Assembly (NCBI GenBank): GCA_000619965.1
Contig: JHVD01000010.1
Span: 1-64,000 of the forward strand
Length of the DNA stretch: 64,000 nucleotides
Direction: 5' to 3'
From: Propionibacteriaceae bacterium P6A17
Lineage (GTDB): Bacteria; Actinomycetota; Actinomycetes; Propionibacteriales; Propionibacteriaceae
Below the pieces are notes generated by a model. The model was given only the letters and a program-made list of their open reading frames with translations, ran no database searches and was not told where the DNA came from. The first letter of the stretch is position 1, and the number at the start of each line of letters is the position of its first letter. Shown one piece after another: positions 17,272-24,742 of this stretch. Made by a program: the position numbers and the translations under genes.

Positions 17272-19694
17272 CAGCAGTTGCCTCCCTGGAGCGTGCCCAT
17301 CCACTGGTAGTCGCGTGGCGTGACGATGGCCTCGGCCCCGTCGCCGGTGGGTACGACCTTCGTCGTCGACGATCCCACCAACACGATCGTGTGCATGTCC
17401 ACCCACTCCGGGTCGAACGTCTCGAACGTCCCCCAGCGGATCCGCTGCTTCGGGCGGAACGCCTCGTGGACCGCCATGATGGGAGTGTCGGCCGGCCGAT
17501 GCTCGGCCAGGATCTCCAGCGCGCGCGGCAGGTGCATGGTGCGCTTGCGCGAACGCGGGTTGTAGAGCGCGACGGCGAAGTCGCCCTCCGCGGCCGCCTT
17601 GAGCCTGCGCTCGATGTCCGCCCACGACGTGTGCAGGTCGGACAGCGAGACCGTCACGTGGTCGTGGCCCAGCGGCGCCCCCAGCAGCGCCGACGCCGCC
17701 AGCTCCGCCGTAACGCCGGGGATGCAGCGCACGTCGATGCCCTCCGTGCCGCGCTCCAACGTCGGCGAGGCCATCGCGTAGATCGACGGATCCCCCGACG
17801 ACACGAACGCCACCGCGTGCCCCTCCCGGGCCCGCTGGATCGCGAGGGCCGTGCGCTGCTCCTCCGTGCCCATCTTCGTCGCCGCCACCTCGGCATGGGG
17901 CGAGATGAGGTCCTTGATCTGCCGCACGTAGGGGATGTAGCCGACGACGACCGTCGCCGTCTCGATGGCCTCCCTGGCCATGGGCGTCAGGAGGTCCCGG
18001 TGGCCGGGGCCGAGGCCGACGACGCGCAGCTCGCCCCGGGCCGGCAGGCGCCCGATCGCGCACGTGGCCTCCGGGCACTTGCGCTTGCCCACCACCAGTC
18101 GTGCCCCGTACTGGAGCACCGACGCCTCCGACACGCTCGGCGTGCCCACCTCGCTCGCCACCAGTTCCGATGGGTTCGGCACCTCGTGGGCCGCCAGCTC
18201 CGCCGCCTCGTACGTGACGAACGGGACGCCGAGGTGCTTCGCCAGCCGGATCAGCCCACCCTCGTGCGCCTTGGCGTCGACGCTGGTGATCGCCGCGAGC
18301 GAGTGGATCGAGAGGCCGGCCTCGGCCAGGGTGCGCTCCAGATGCGCGCGCAGCACCTCCTCCGACGTCCCCCTGTTGCAGCCCATGCCCGCCACCAGCG
18401 AGCGAGGATGCAGCACCACCCGCGGCCGGGCTGCCGGCTCGAGCGCCGACTCGGCCCGGTCGGTGACCACGATCTCACCCGCGGGCTCTCCGTCGGGCTC
18501 CTCCGAGACGTTCCCGGGCAGCGGCGGCAGAGGCCAACGCTGCTCCCGCCGCACGACGACGGGCCGCCCGTCCAGCATCGCGCCGGTGACCTGGGCGACG
18601 TCGCCTGAATGCGCCCACCCAAGGGTGTCCAACGCCGGGATGCCGAGCGCATCCGTCGCCGTCGTGAGCACCGGCAGCCCTCCCAAGGTCGCGGCGACCC
18701 GTCGGGCCAGCTCGTTCGCACCCCCGACGTGCCCGCCCACCAGCGGGATCGCGAAGTGCCCCGCCTGATCCACGACGACCACCCCCGGGTCGACCTTCTT
18801 CGACTCGAGCAGCGGCGCGATCAGGCGGGTCGTCGCGCCGAGCGCGAGATGCGAGATCACGAGGTCGCAGTGCGCCCACGCCTCGGTGAGCGCCGGCCCC
18901 GCGGGACCCTCGAAGCGCAGCGTCTCGACCCCGAGCGCGGCATCGATCCGGGCAGCGTTCGCCCGCGCCGCCGCGGAGCCGGCCACCTGGCCGATGCGCA
19001 GGGAGGCGAGGTCGTCGTCGAGGCGCTCCGAGGCCACCTCCGGTGGCGCGGCCGGGCGGGGCAACGTCGTCGTGACGGCCTCCTCATCCCAGTCGTCGTC
19101 CGGATGGCGTTCGAGGACGAGCACGACGTTGGGCTGGCGTACGTCGTCGGCCGCGGCGAGCTCGTCGCCGCCCAGGATGCGCACCCGCTCGTCGGGCTCC
19201 CCCAGCCGCTCGGCCAACACGAAGGTCCGTCCGAGGTCGGCGAGCGGCTCGGTGAGCTCGCGAAGGGGCTGACGCGGATCCGTCATCACAGCCACCTTCG
19301 CATACCGGCGCGCCGCCTGCACCGCCGCGTCGATCGGGCGGCCGTGCGCAGAGACGGTGACCGCGTCGTCCCACGGCAGCCCGACGCGCGCGAACGCCTC
19401 CGCCACCGACGACGCCCGCGTCACCACCTTGGGGCGCAGCCCCGCCGCGCGCAGCCGTCGGACCACCCCGAACCACAGTGGATCGCCCGAGGCCACCACG
19501 ACCACGTCCGTCCCCTCGGGCAGTGCCGACACCCGCTCGACGGCCGGGCCGAGCGCCCCCAGGACGATACGACGGTCCTCGTCGACGCCGAGTTCGTCGA
19601 GGTGCCGGCGCCCGCCCACGACGACGTCCGCTGCCGCCGCGGCGCGACGAAGCTCCTCGCTCGGGGCGCCCAACAGGCCGTGGACGGAGATCAT
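17271..19694 (-). CDS. cbiEGH: trifunctional CbiE-CbiG-CbiH fusion
   Basis: An 807-residue fusion of three corrin enzymes. Residues 1-205 are CbiE (C5 methyltransferase; VVVVASGDPLWFGVV at about 64-78). Residues about 275-550 are CbiG, the lactone-opening hydrolase, with GHVGGANELA and the cobalamin-specific AGMGCNRGTS (435-444). Residues 556-807 are CbiH/CobJ (C17 methyltransferase) starting LRVVGLGPGHRDLLTP, with SSGDPSIYAMA. CbiE and CbiT act on the same intermediate but are separate genes here. A similar fusion is annotated in Propionibacterium freudenreichii. The start ATG 19694 overlaps the cbiF stop by four bases. Confidence 0.95.
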   Translation of the reverse strand: MISVHGLLGAPSEELRRAAAAADVVVGGRRHLDELGVDEDRRIVLGALGPAVERVSALPEGTDVVVVASGDPLWFGVVRRLRAAGLRPKVVTRASSVAEAFARVGLPWDDAVTVSAHGRPIDAAVQAARRYAKVAVMTDPRQPLRELTEPLADLGRTFVLAERLGEPDERVRILGGDELAAADDVRQPNVVLVLERHPDDDWDEEAVTTTLPRPAAPPEVASERLDDDLASLRIGQVAGSAAARANAARIDAALGVETLRFEGPAGPALTEAWAHCDLVISHLALGATTRLIAPLLESKKVDPGVVVVDQAGHFAIPLVGGHVGGANELARRVAATLGGLPVLTTATDALGIPALDTLGWAHSGDVAQVTGAMLDGRPVVVRREQRWPLPPLPGNVSEEPDGEPAGEIVVTDRAESALEPAARPRVVLHPRSLVAGMGCNRGTSEEVLRAHLERTLAEAGLSIHSLAAITSVDAKAHEGGLIRLAKHLGVPFVTYEAAELAAHEVPNPSELVASEVGTPSVSEASVLQYGARLVVGKRKCPEATCAIGRLPARGELRVVGLGPGHRDLLTPMAREAIETATVVVGYIPYVRQIKDLISPHAEVAATKMGTEEQRTALAIQRAREGHAVAFVSSGDPSIYAMASPTLERGTEGIDVRCIPGVTAELAASALLGAPLGHDHVTVSLSDLHTSWADIERRLKAAAEGDFAVALYNPRSRKRTMHLPRALEILAEHRPADTPIMAVHEAFRPKQRIRWGTFETFDPEWVDMHTIVLVGSSTTKVVPTGDGAEAIVTPRDYQWMGTLQGGNC

Positions 19695-20548
19695 GCTTGG
19701 TCCTCCAAATCGATGGGTGTCGCGCCCGAGGCGCGAAGTTCGGCCTGCGCCCGGCTGTCGGCGGCGCGGAATTCGTGCCGGAAGCCCGGGTGGTACAGGT
19801 GCGAGCGCTTCACCGCCCTCTCCTCGGAGAGCGCGGGCCCCACCAAGACGATGGTGTGCTTCCACAGCTTGTGCTCGCGCATCGTGGCCGACAGTTCGCC
19901 GAGCTCGCAACGCCAAAGGCGCTCGTCGGGCCACGTCACGCGGTGACCGACGATGCAGGGCGTCGTCGGCGCGTAGCCGCCCGCGAGCAACTCCTCCTGG
20001 AGCTGCTTGTTGCGGGCGGCCGACAGGTACAGGGCCATCGTCGTGCCGTGGGCCGCGAACGAGCGCACCGTCTCGCCGTCGGGCATCGGCGTGCGGCCCC
20101 CCTCGAGGCGGGTGAGGATCAGCGACTGCGCCACCTCCGGCAGCGTCAGCTCCGCATCCATGCGCGCCGCCGCAGCACTGAACGCCGAGATGCCCGGCAC
20201 CGTCTCGGTGGCGATGCCGATCTGCGCGCAGAGGTCTCGCTGCTCGGCGGTGGCGCCGTAGATGTCGGGATCGCCCGTGTGCACGCGCGCCACCAGGAGG
20301 CGCTCGTCGCGCGCCCTGGTGTAGAGCGGCACTAGGTCCTCGAGCGGGAGGGCGGCCGAGTCGATGAGCTCGGCGCCCTCCTTGCGGTCGGCGACGATGC
20401 CCGGGTGCACCAGCGAGCTCGCCCAGATGATGATGTCGGCCTGGGCGATGACGCGGGCGCCGCGCACGGTGATGAGGTCGTCAGCGCCGGGGCCCGCCCC
20501 GACGAACACCACCAGCCCCTGGGCCGGGTCGAGTCTCAGTCCGCTCAC
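19691..20548 (-). CDS. cbiF: cobalt-precorrin-4 C11-methyltransferase CbiF/CobM
   Basis: A 285-residue tetrapyrrole methylase with VVFVGAGPGADDLITVRG near the N-terminus, RVHTGDPDIYGA at about 100-111 and VPGISAFSAAAA. The C-terminal 35 residues, beyond the usual end, include a basic tail. It starts with GTG at 20548, which overlaps the cbiL stop (GTGA). It is the second gene of the riboswitch operon. Confidence 0.94.
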   Translation of the reverse strand: MSGLRLDPAQGLVVFVGAGPGADDLITVRGARVIAQADIIIWASSLVHPGIVADRKEGAELIDSAALPLEDLVPLYTRARDERLLVARVHTGDPDIYGATAEQRDLCAQIGIATETVPGISAFSAAAARMDAELTLPEVAQSLILTRLEGGRTPMPDGETVRSFAAHGTTMALYLSAARNKQLQEELLAGGYAPTTPCIVGHRVTWPDERLWRCELGELSATMREHKLWKHTIVLVGPALSEERAVKRSHLYHPGFRHEFRAADSRAQAELRASGATPIDLEDQA

Positions 20549-21294
20549 AGTCGTCCTCCGGTCGTGGTACGTGGTGCCGGGCAGAGCACCGTCGAGAAGT
20601 AGGGGGCGCGGTCGTCGGCCCAGTCCGTCAGGGGCGCGACCGACTCGTCGGGCAGCCCCACGTCGTGCCCCAAGATGGCCGTCCCCGCTCGCTCACCCAG
20701 CGCCTCGCGCACCGCGGCGAGCTGACGTCCGCCCTTGTAGATGGTGAGGGTGTCGGCCACGGCCGCCACGTCGCGGATGCGCTCGGGCCCGACGGTGGCC
20801 GGCACGAGCGCCAGAATCTCCTGGCCCTCGACCAGCGGGGTGCGGCTGGCGGCCGCCAGTGCCTGCATCGCCGTGATCCCCGGGATCACCTCGACACGCA
20901 CCTCGCGGTGGCGCAGCACCTCCTGCGCGAGGTACGAGAACGTCGAGAACACCGAGGGATCCCCCACCGTCGCGAACGCCACCAGTCGCGCACCGGCGGC
21001 GAACTCGTCGAGTGCCGCCCGCGCGGAGGTTTCCCACGCTTCCGCCCGGCGCTCCCCGACCCCGCGGCGCTGCGCCATCGAGAACGGGACCCGCCGCAGC
21101 CGGTCCGCCCGGTGCGGAAGGTGCGCGAGCACGATCTCCTCCGCCCGTCCCACCTGGCCCTCGCGTTGCTCCGTCGTGGGCACCAGGATCACGTCGGCGC
21201 GTTCGAGCACGCGCAGCGCTGCCATGGTGATGAGTTGCGGGTCGCCCGGACCCACCCCCACCCCTGCGAGGGTGCAGGCGTCGTGCGATTCCAT
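20545..21294 (-). CDS. cbiL: (cobalt-)precorrin-2 C20-methyltransferase CbiL/CobI
   Basis: A 249-residue SAM-dependent tetrapyrrole methylase that commits sirohydrochlorin-type substrates to corrins. It has GVGVGPGDPQLITMAALRVL at the N-terminus (about 11-30), ATVGDPSVFSTFSYLA and VIPGITAMQALAAAS. The ATG at 21294 has GAGGAGG four bases upstream. It is the first gene of the operon cbiL-cbiF-cbiEGH-cbiX, all with overlapping ends, directly behind a cobalamin riboswitch. Confidence 0.95.
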   Translation of the reverse strand: MESHDACTLAGVGVGPGDPQLITMAALRVLERADVILVPTTEQREGQVGRAEEIVLAHLPHRADRLRRVPFSMAQRRGVGERRAEAWETSARAALDEFAAGARLVAFATVGDPSVFSTFSYLAQEVLRHREVRVEVIPGITAMQALAAASRTPLVEGQEILALVPATVGPERIRDVAAVADTLTIYKGGRQLAAVREALGERAGTAILGHDVGLPDESVAPLTDWADDRAPYFSTVLCPAPRTTTGGRL

Positions 21295-21324
21295 GTGGCC
21301 TCCTCGGGTGCATCGCCCAACCAC

Positions 21325-21420
21325 CGTCGAAGCGAGAGTGTCTGGCTCCCACGAGCGTGGTCACAGTGGCGGCACCGCGTCCGGATTCTCACCGGATTCC
21401 TCAACACTTCGAGCGTCAGT
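21325..21420 (-). promoter_or_regulatory. cobalamin (B12) riboswitch upstream of cbiL
   Basis: Very close to consensus: minus-strand GGAATCCGGTGAGAATCCGG (about 21401-21382), then CGCCACTGTG (the B12 box, 21371-21362) and GGGAGCCAGACAC. CGAAG/CTTCG segments close the outer helix. A TAGACT -10 box is at 21442-21437. It controls the cbiL-cbiF-cbiEGH-cbiX operon. Confidence 0.95.
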
Positions 21421-21476
21421 CCATTTGTCGCACCCGAGTCTATGGCGCGGCTCGCGGACGGCGCTCGCGGGGGTAC

Positions 21477-22406
21477 TCAAGCCATCCGCGTGACTGATTG
21501 CGATACGGATTCGCACGCCACGGCGTGTCCCCATTGCGGAAGGGATCTGCATCGCAATCCGTCGCGGCGCAGCATCTCGAGCATCCGCTGAATGCTCGAG
21601 ATGAACGTGTCCATGTGCGCCGCCGCGAACCGCAGCACCGTCCATCCGCGCAGCGCGAGCTGGACGTCGCGCTCGCGGTCGGCCACGAAGCGCTCATGCG
21701 TGCGGTGGAACTGCCAGCCATCGATCTCGGCGGCCAGCCTGCAGTCGCGCCAGGCGATGTCGAGGAAGACGGTGGCCCCTTCGAGACGCACCGCGTGGTT
21801 CGTCGTCCAGCCATCGATGCCTGCCCTGCGCAGGCGGCGGTGGGCGTCTCGCTCGGCCTCCGACCACGGCTCGTCGCGGGAATCCTCCAGCAATCGGGCG
21901 ATCGCCACGTTGCCGGGCCGGCCCGGCATGAGACGCAGGGCGTCCCACATCTGCTCCAGCGTGGCGGCCCGGCGCCGCAGGGCCTCGTCGATGGCTTCCC
22001 CGCCCAGCTCGCCGGCGAGCTGGATGGCGCTGGCGGCCGGCGTGACGCAGTAGAGGCCATCGACGGGTTGGCCGAGCTCGGGGTGGATCCGCTGGAGGGA
22101 GAGCGCATAGCCGGAGCCGACGCGGCTCGGGTTGCGGCGCGTCGCGGCGTGCACGTCGCCGTCGGGCAGCGTGTCCCACCAGGACAGCTTCGCGGCCGTA
22201 GGGCCGGTGAGACAGGCGTTCGGGTCCCACTGGCGCAGCGCCGCGATGCGGTGCCAGGCGGGGACGCCTGGGCCGTAGATGCCCGGCAGGAGCCGGACGA
22301 GCAGGCCGTCGCGGACGGCCCTCGCGACGCGTTGGCGCAGCCTGCGGTACTTGCGGATGTCGATCGCGCCCTCGGACTCGAGGATGTGGAGGAGTTCTTG
22401 GTCCAT
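21477..22406 (-). CDS. DUF559-domain protein (Vsr/PD-(D/E)XK-like) with N-terminal winged-helix-like region
   Basis: A 309-residue protein. The N-terminal part (MDQELLHILESEGAI..., 1-60) looks like the wHTH/AbiEi-type region found in many actinobacterial DUF559 proteins. The C-terminal DUF559 domain shows DIAWRDCRLAAEIDGWQFH and RDVQLALRGWTVLRF. DUF559 belongs to the very short patch repair endonuclease-like fold, but the cellular role is unknown. The last 26 codons lie inside a 78-bp palindromic repeat (21489-21566) and another copy lies upstream (22475-22552). It has no strong ribosome binding site. It interrupts the cobalamin locus and has no cobalamin role that I can see. Confidence 0.85.
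   Translation of the reverse strand: MDQELLHILESEGAIDIRKYRRLRQRVARAVRDGLLVRLLPGIYGPGVPAWHRIAALRQWDPNACLTGPTAAKLSWWDTLPDGDVHAATRRNPSRVGSGYALSLQRIHPELGQPVDGLYCVTPAASAIQLAGELGGEAIDEALRRRAATLEQMWDALRLMPGRPGNVAIARLLEDSRDEPWSEAERDAHRRLRRAGIDGWTTNHAVRLEGATVFLDIAWRDCRLAAEIDGWQFHRTHERFVADRERDVQLALRGWTVLRFAAAHMDTFISSIQRMLEMLRRDGLRCRSLPQWGHAVACESVSQSVTRMA
21489..21566. repeat. 78-bp palindromic element, copy 1
   Basis: It starts CGTGACTGATTGCGAT and ends ATCGCAATCCGTCGCG, with inverted ends of about 20 bp. It is the same length as copies at 22475 and 27605 and shares CGGCGTGTC at element positions 33-41. It encodes the last 26 codons of the DUF559 gene. Confidence 0.88.
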
Positions 22407-22474
22407 ACCCTCGTGATGGGCACGCCGAGCCCGCGGCGTCCCGCCGGAGTCCGAACCTGTGGAAAACTCGCAGG

Positions 22475-22552
22475 CGTGACTGGCTGCTGACCAGATCCGT
22501 TGGCAACGGCGTGTCGCGGCGTCGCAGACCAACTGGATCGCAATCCGTCACG
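22475..22552. repeat. 78-bp palindromic element, copy 2
   Basis: It starts CGTGACTGGCTGC and ends GGATCGCAATCCGTCACG. The core CGGCGTGTC is at element positions 33-41, as in the other two copies. The TGA stop of cobQ (22550-22548) is part of the right end. Confidence 0.88.
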
Positions 22553-24005
22553 CCAGCGGCGGCACCCCGTTGCGCGCCAGTCCCAGGAGGGCGTCGAGGT
22601 CGAGGTGCGCGTCGCAGGCGTCGGCGAGGGACTCGACCATGGCCTCGCGCCGCTCGGCCATGCCCGGCGCCCCCGGCGCCGGGCGCCACTGCGCCCCGGC
22701 CACGCGGGCCACCTCGGTGAGGTAGGCCCTGCGGAAACCGTCCGATTCGAGCGAGCCGTGCATCATCGTCCCCGCGCACGCCCCGGCGCCGACCCCGTCC
22801 AGGAACGGCTCCGCTCCGGGCCGCGGGACGCAGATCCCGTGGTGGATCTCGTACCCCTCGACCTGGTGTCCGCGCCAGCTCGAAGTGGTGCGGGCCAGCA
22901 CTTTCTCCGCATGGAACTCGGTGTCCACCGGCAAGAGCCCAAGCCCCGTGCTCCGCTCGCCGGCCTCCATGCCGTCGCGGATGTCGTGGCCGAGCATCTG
23001 GAAGCCGCCGCAGATGCCCAGCACCGGCAGCCCGCGCTCGGCGCGCTCCGCGAGCGCGCCGTCGATGCCCCGTTCGCGCAGCCACGCCAGGTCCGACAAC
23101 GTCGATCGTGAGCCCGGGAGCACCGCCAGGTGCGCGCCCGCCACCACCCGCGCATCGGTGGTGACGACCACCTCCACCCCGGGTTCCTGGGCCAGCGCGT
23201 CCACATCGGTGGCGTTGGAGATGCGCGGCAGCCGCACCACCGCGACTCGGAGCGCACCGTCGGTGCGCTCCTCACCCCGCCACCGACCGACGGTGAGCGT
23301 GTCCTCACCGTCGAGCCAGACCCCCCGCAGCCAGGGCAGGGTGCCCAAGTGCGGCAGCCCACACCGGCGGGTCAGCTCCGCCAGCCCCGGCGCCAAAATG
23401 GTGTCGTCGCCGCGGAACTTGTTGATGACGTAGCCCGCGAGCAGGCGGCGGTCCTCGTCGCCGAGCAGGCCCCAGGTGCCGAAGATCGAGGCCAGCACGC
23501 CGCCGCGGTCGATGTCCCCGACGAGCACCACCGGCAGGCCAAACCGCCTCGCCAACCCCATGTTGACGTAGTCGCCCTCGCGGAGGTTGATCTCGGCCGG
23601 GCTGCCCGCTCCCTCGCAGATCACGAGTTCGTGGGCGCGGGCGAGCTCCTCGTACGCAGCCCAGGCGGCCTCGGCCAGCGCGCGGCGACCCGTCGCGTAT
23701 TGCCCAGACTCCAGTACCCCGCCCGGCCTGCCCCTGACGACGATGAAGCTGCGCCGGTCCGTGCCCGGCTTCAACAGCACCGGGTTCATCGCCGACGCGG
23801 GCTCGACCCCCGCCGCCAACGCCTGCAGGTACTGCGCGCGCCCGATCTCCGCGCCGTCGCGGCAGACCATGGAATTGTTGCTCATGTTCTGCGCCTTGTA
23901 GGGGACCACGTCGATGCCGCGGCGTCGCAGCGCGCGACACAGCCCGGTCACGACGAGCGACTTGCCCGCATCCGACGAGGTGCCGGCCACCAAGATCCCA
24001 GCCAT
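22548..24005 (-). CDS. cobQ: cobyric acid synthase (glutamine-hydrolysing)
   Basis: Amidates side chains b, d, e and g of adenosylcobyrinate a,c-diamide. It has 485 residues: an N-terminal dethiobiotin-synthetase-like ATPase domain (VAGTSSDAGKSLVVTGLCRA, 6-25; VPYKAQNMSNNS) and a C-terminal class I glutaminase with the nucleophile in GICGGFQMLG (about 325) and a histidine in GYEIHHG. The ATG at 24005 follows a TAGGCT -10 box (24018-24013) by seven bases, so it is leaderless. The stop codon sits in the palindromic element copy 2. Confidence 0.96.
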   Translation of the reverse strand: MAGILVAGTSSDAGKSLVVTGLCRALRRRGIDVVPYKAQNMSNNSMVCRDGAEIGRAQYLQALAAGVEPASAMNPVLLKPGTDRRSFIVVRGRPGGVLESGQYATGRRALAEAAWAAYEELARAHELVICEGAGSPAEINLREGDYVNMGLARRFGLPVVLVGDIDRGGVLASIFGTWGLLGDEDRRLLAGYVINKFRGDDTILAPGLAELTRRCGLPHLGTLPWLRGVWLDGEDTLTVGRWRGEERTDGALRVAVVRLPRISNATDVDALAQEPGVEVVVTTDARVVAGAHLAVLPGSRSTLSDLAWLRERGIDGALAERAERGLPVLGICGGFQMLGHDIRDGMEAGERSTGLGLLPVDTEFHAEKVLARTTSSWRGHQVEGYEIHHGICVPRPGAEPFLDGVGAGACAGTMMHGSLESDGFRRAYLTEVARVAGAQWRPAPGAPGMAERREAMVESLADACDAHLDLDALLGLARNGVPPLA

Positions 24006-24061
24006 GCCCGGGAGCCTAGTGCAGGCCGGCCCTGCCGGCCCGCCCCCTCCCCCTCGGAGCG

Positions 24062-24141
24062 CCCCCGGCCCCGGCTTCGGATGAGACAGCGCAGGCACTC
24101 GAGACAGGGGGGACGACCCCTCCCCCCGGCCCCGGCTTCGG
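24062..24141. repeat. 19-bp direct repeat in the cobQ-cobO intergenic region
   Basis: CCCCCGGCCCCGGCTTCGG occurs at 24062-24080 and again at 24123-24141, 61 bases apart, between the divergent leaderless starts of cobQ and cobO. The function is unknown; it may be simple duplication or a hairpin-forming pair. Confidence 0.6.
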
Positions 24142-24163
24142 GGCGCTGTGCAAGGATTGCGGC

Positions 24164-24742
24164 GTGCCCGAGGCCCCACCACCCACCACCGCCGAACTGC
24201 GACGGCGCCCCGTCGTGCTCGTCCACACCGGCGACGGGAAGGGCAAGACGACCGCCGCGATGGGACTGGCACTGCGCACGTGGGCCCTTGGGGAGTCCGT
24301 GGGGGTGTTCCAATTCGTGAAGTCGGGGCGTTGGCGCACGGGTGAGCGCCTCGCGTTCGAAGCACTCGACACCGCCGGCCCCGGCCGCATCCAGTGGGAG
24401 GTGCTGGGCCAGGGCTGGTCGTGGATCCGCAGCCCGTTCGATGAGGAGCGCAAGGCGGAGGCCGCACTGGAAGGGTGGCGCCACGTCGCCGCGGGGCTCG
24501 AGGCCGAGCGCCACCGTCTGTGGGTCCTCGACGAGTTCACCTATCCGATGATCTGGGGCTGGGTGGACCCCGCCGAGGTGGCGCAGGCGCTGCGGCGGCG
24601 CCCCGGTCGGCAGCACGTCGTCATCACGGGCCGCAACTGCCCGCAGGAGATCGTCGAGGTGGCCGACCTCGTCACCCACATGAACAAGGTCAAGCATCCC
24701 TTCGACACAGGCCAGCGGGGGCAGGCGGGCATCGAATGGTGA
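24164..24742 (+). CDS. cobO: cob(I)yrinic acid a,c-diamide adenosyltransferase, CobO/BtuR family
   Basis: Adds the 5'-deoxyadenosyl ligand to cobalt. It has 192 residues with the P-loop variant HTGDGKGKTTAAMG (21-34), FQFVKSGRWRTGE and VLDEFTYPMIWGW. The GTG start at 24164 lies six bases after an AAGGAT -10-like box. It forms a run with cobB and cobA (overlaps of 7 and 1 bases), divergent from cobQ. Confidence 0.95.
   Translation: MPEAPPPTTAELRRRPVVLVHTGDGKGKTTAAMGLALRTWALGESVGVFQFVKSGRWRTGERLAFEALDTAGPGRIQWEVLGQGWSWIRSPFDEERKAEAALEGWRHVAAGLEAERHRLWVLDEFTYPMIWGWVDPAEVAQALRRRPGRQHVVITGRNCPQEIVEVADLVTHMNKVKHPFDTGQRGQAGIEW

Noticed and set aside
24020-24163. Cobalamin riboswitch between cobQ and cobO
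   Set aside because: No B12 box (GCCACTGT) on either strand; both genes have leaderless promoters.
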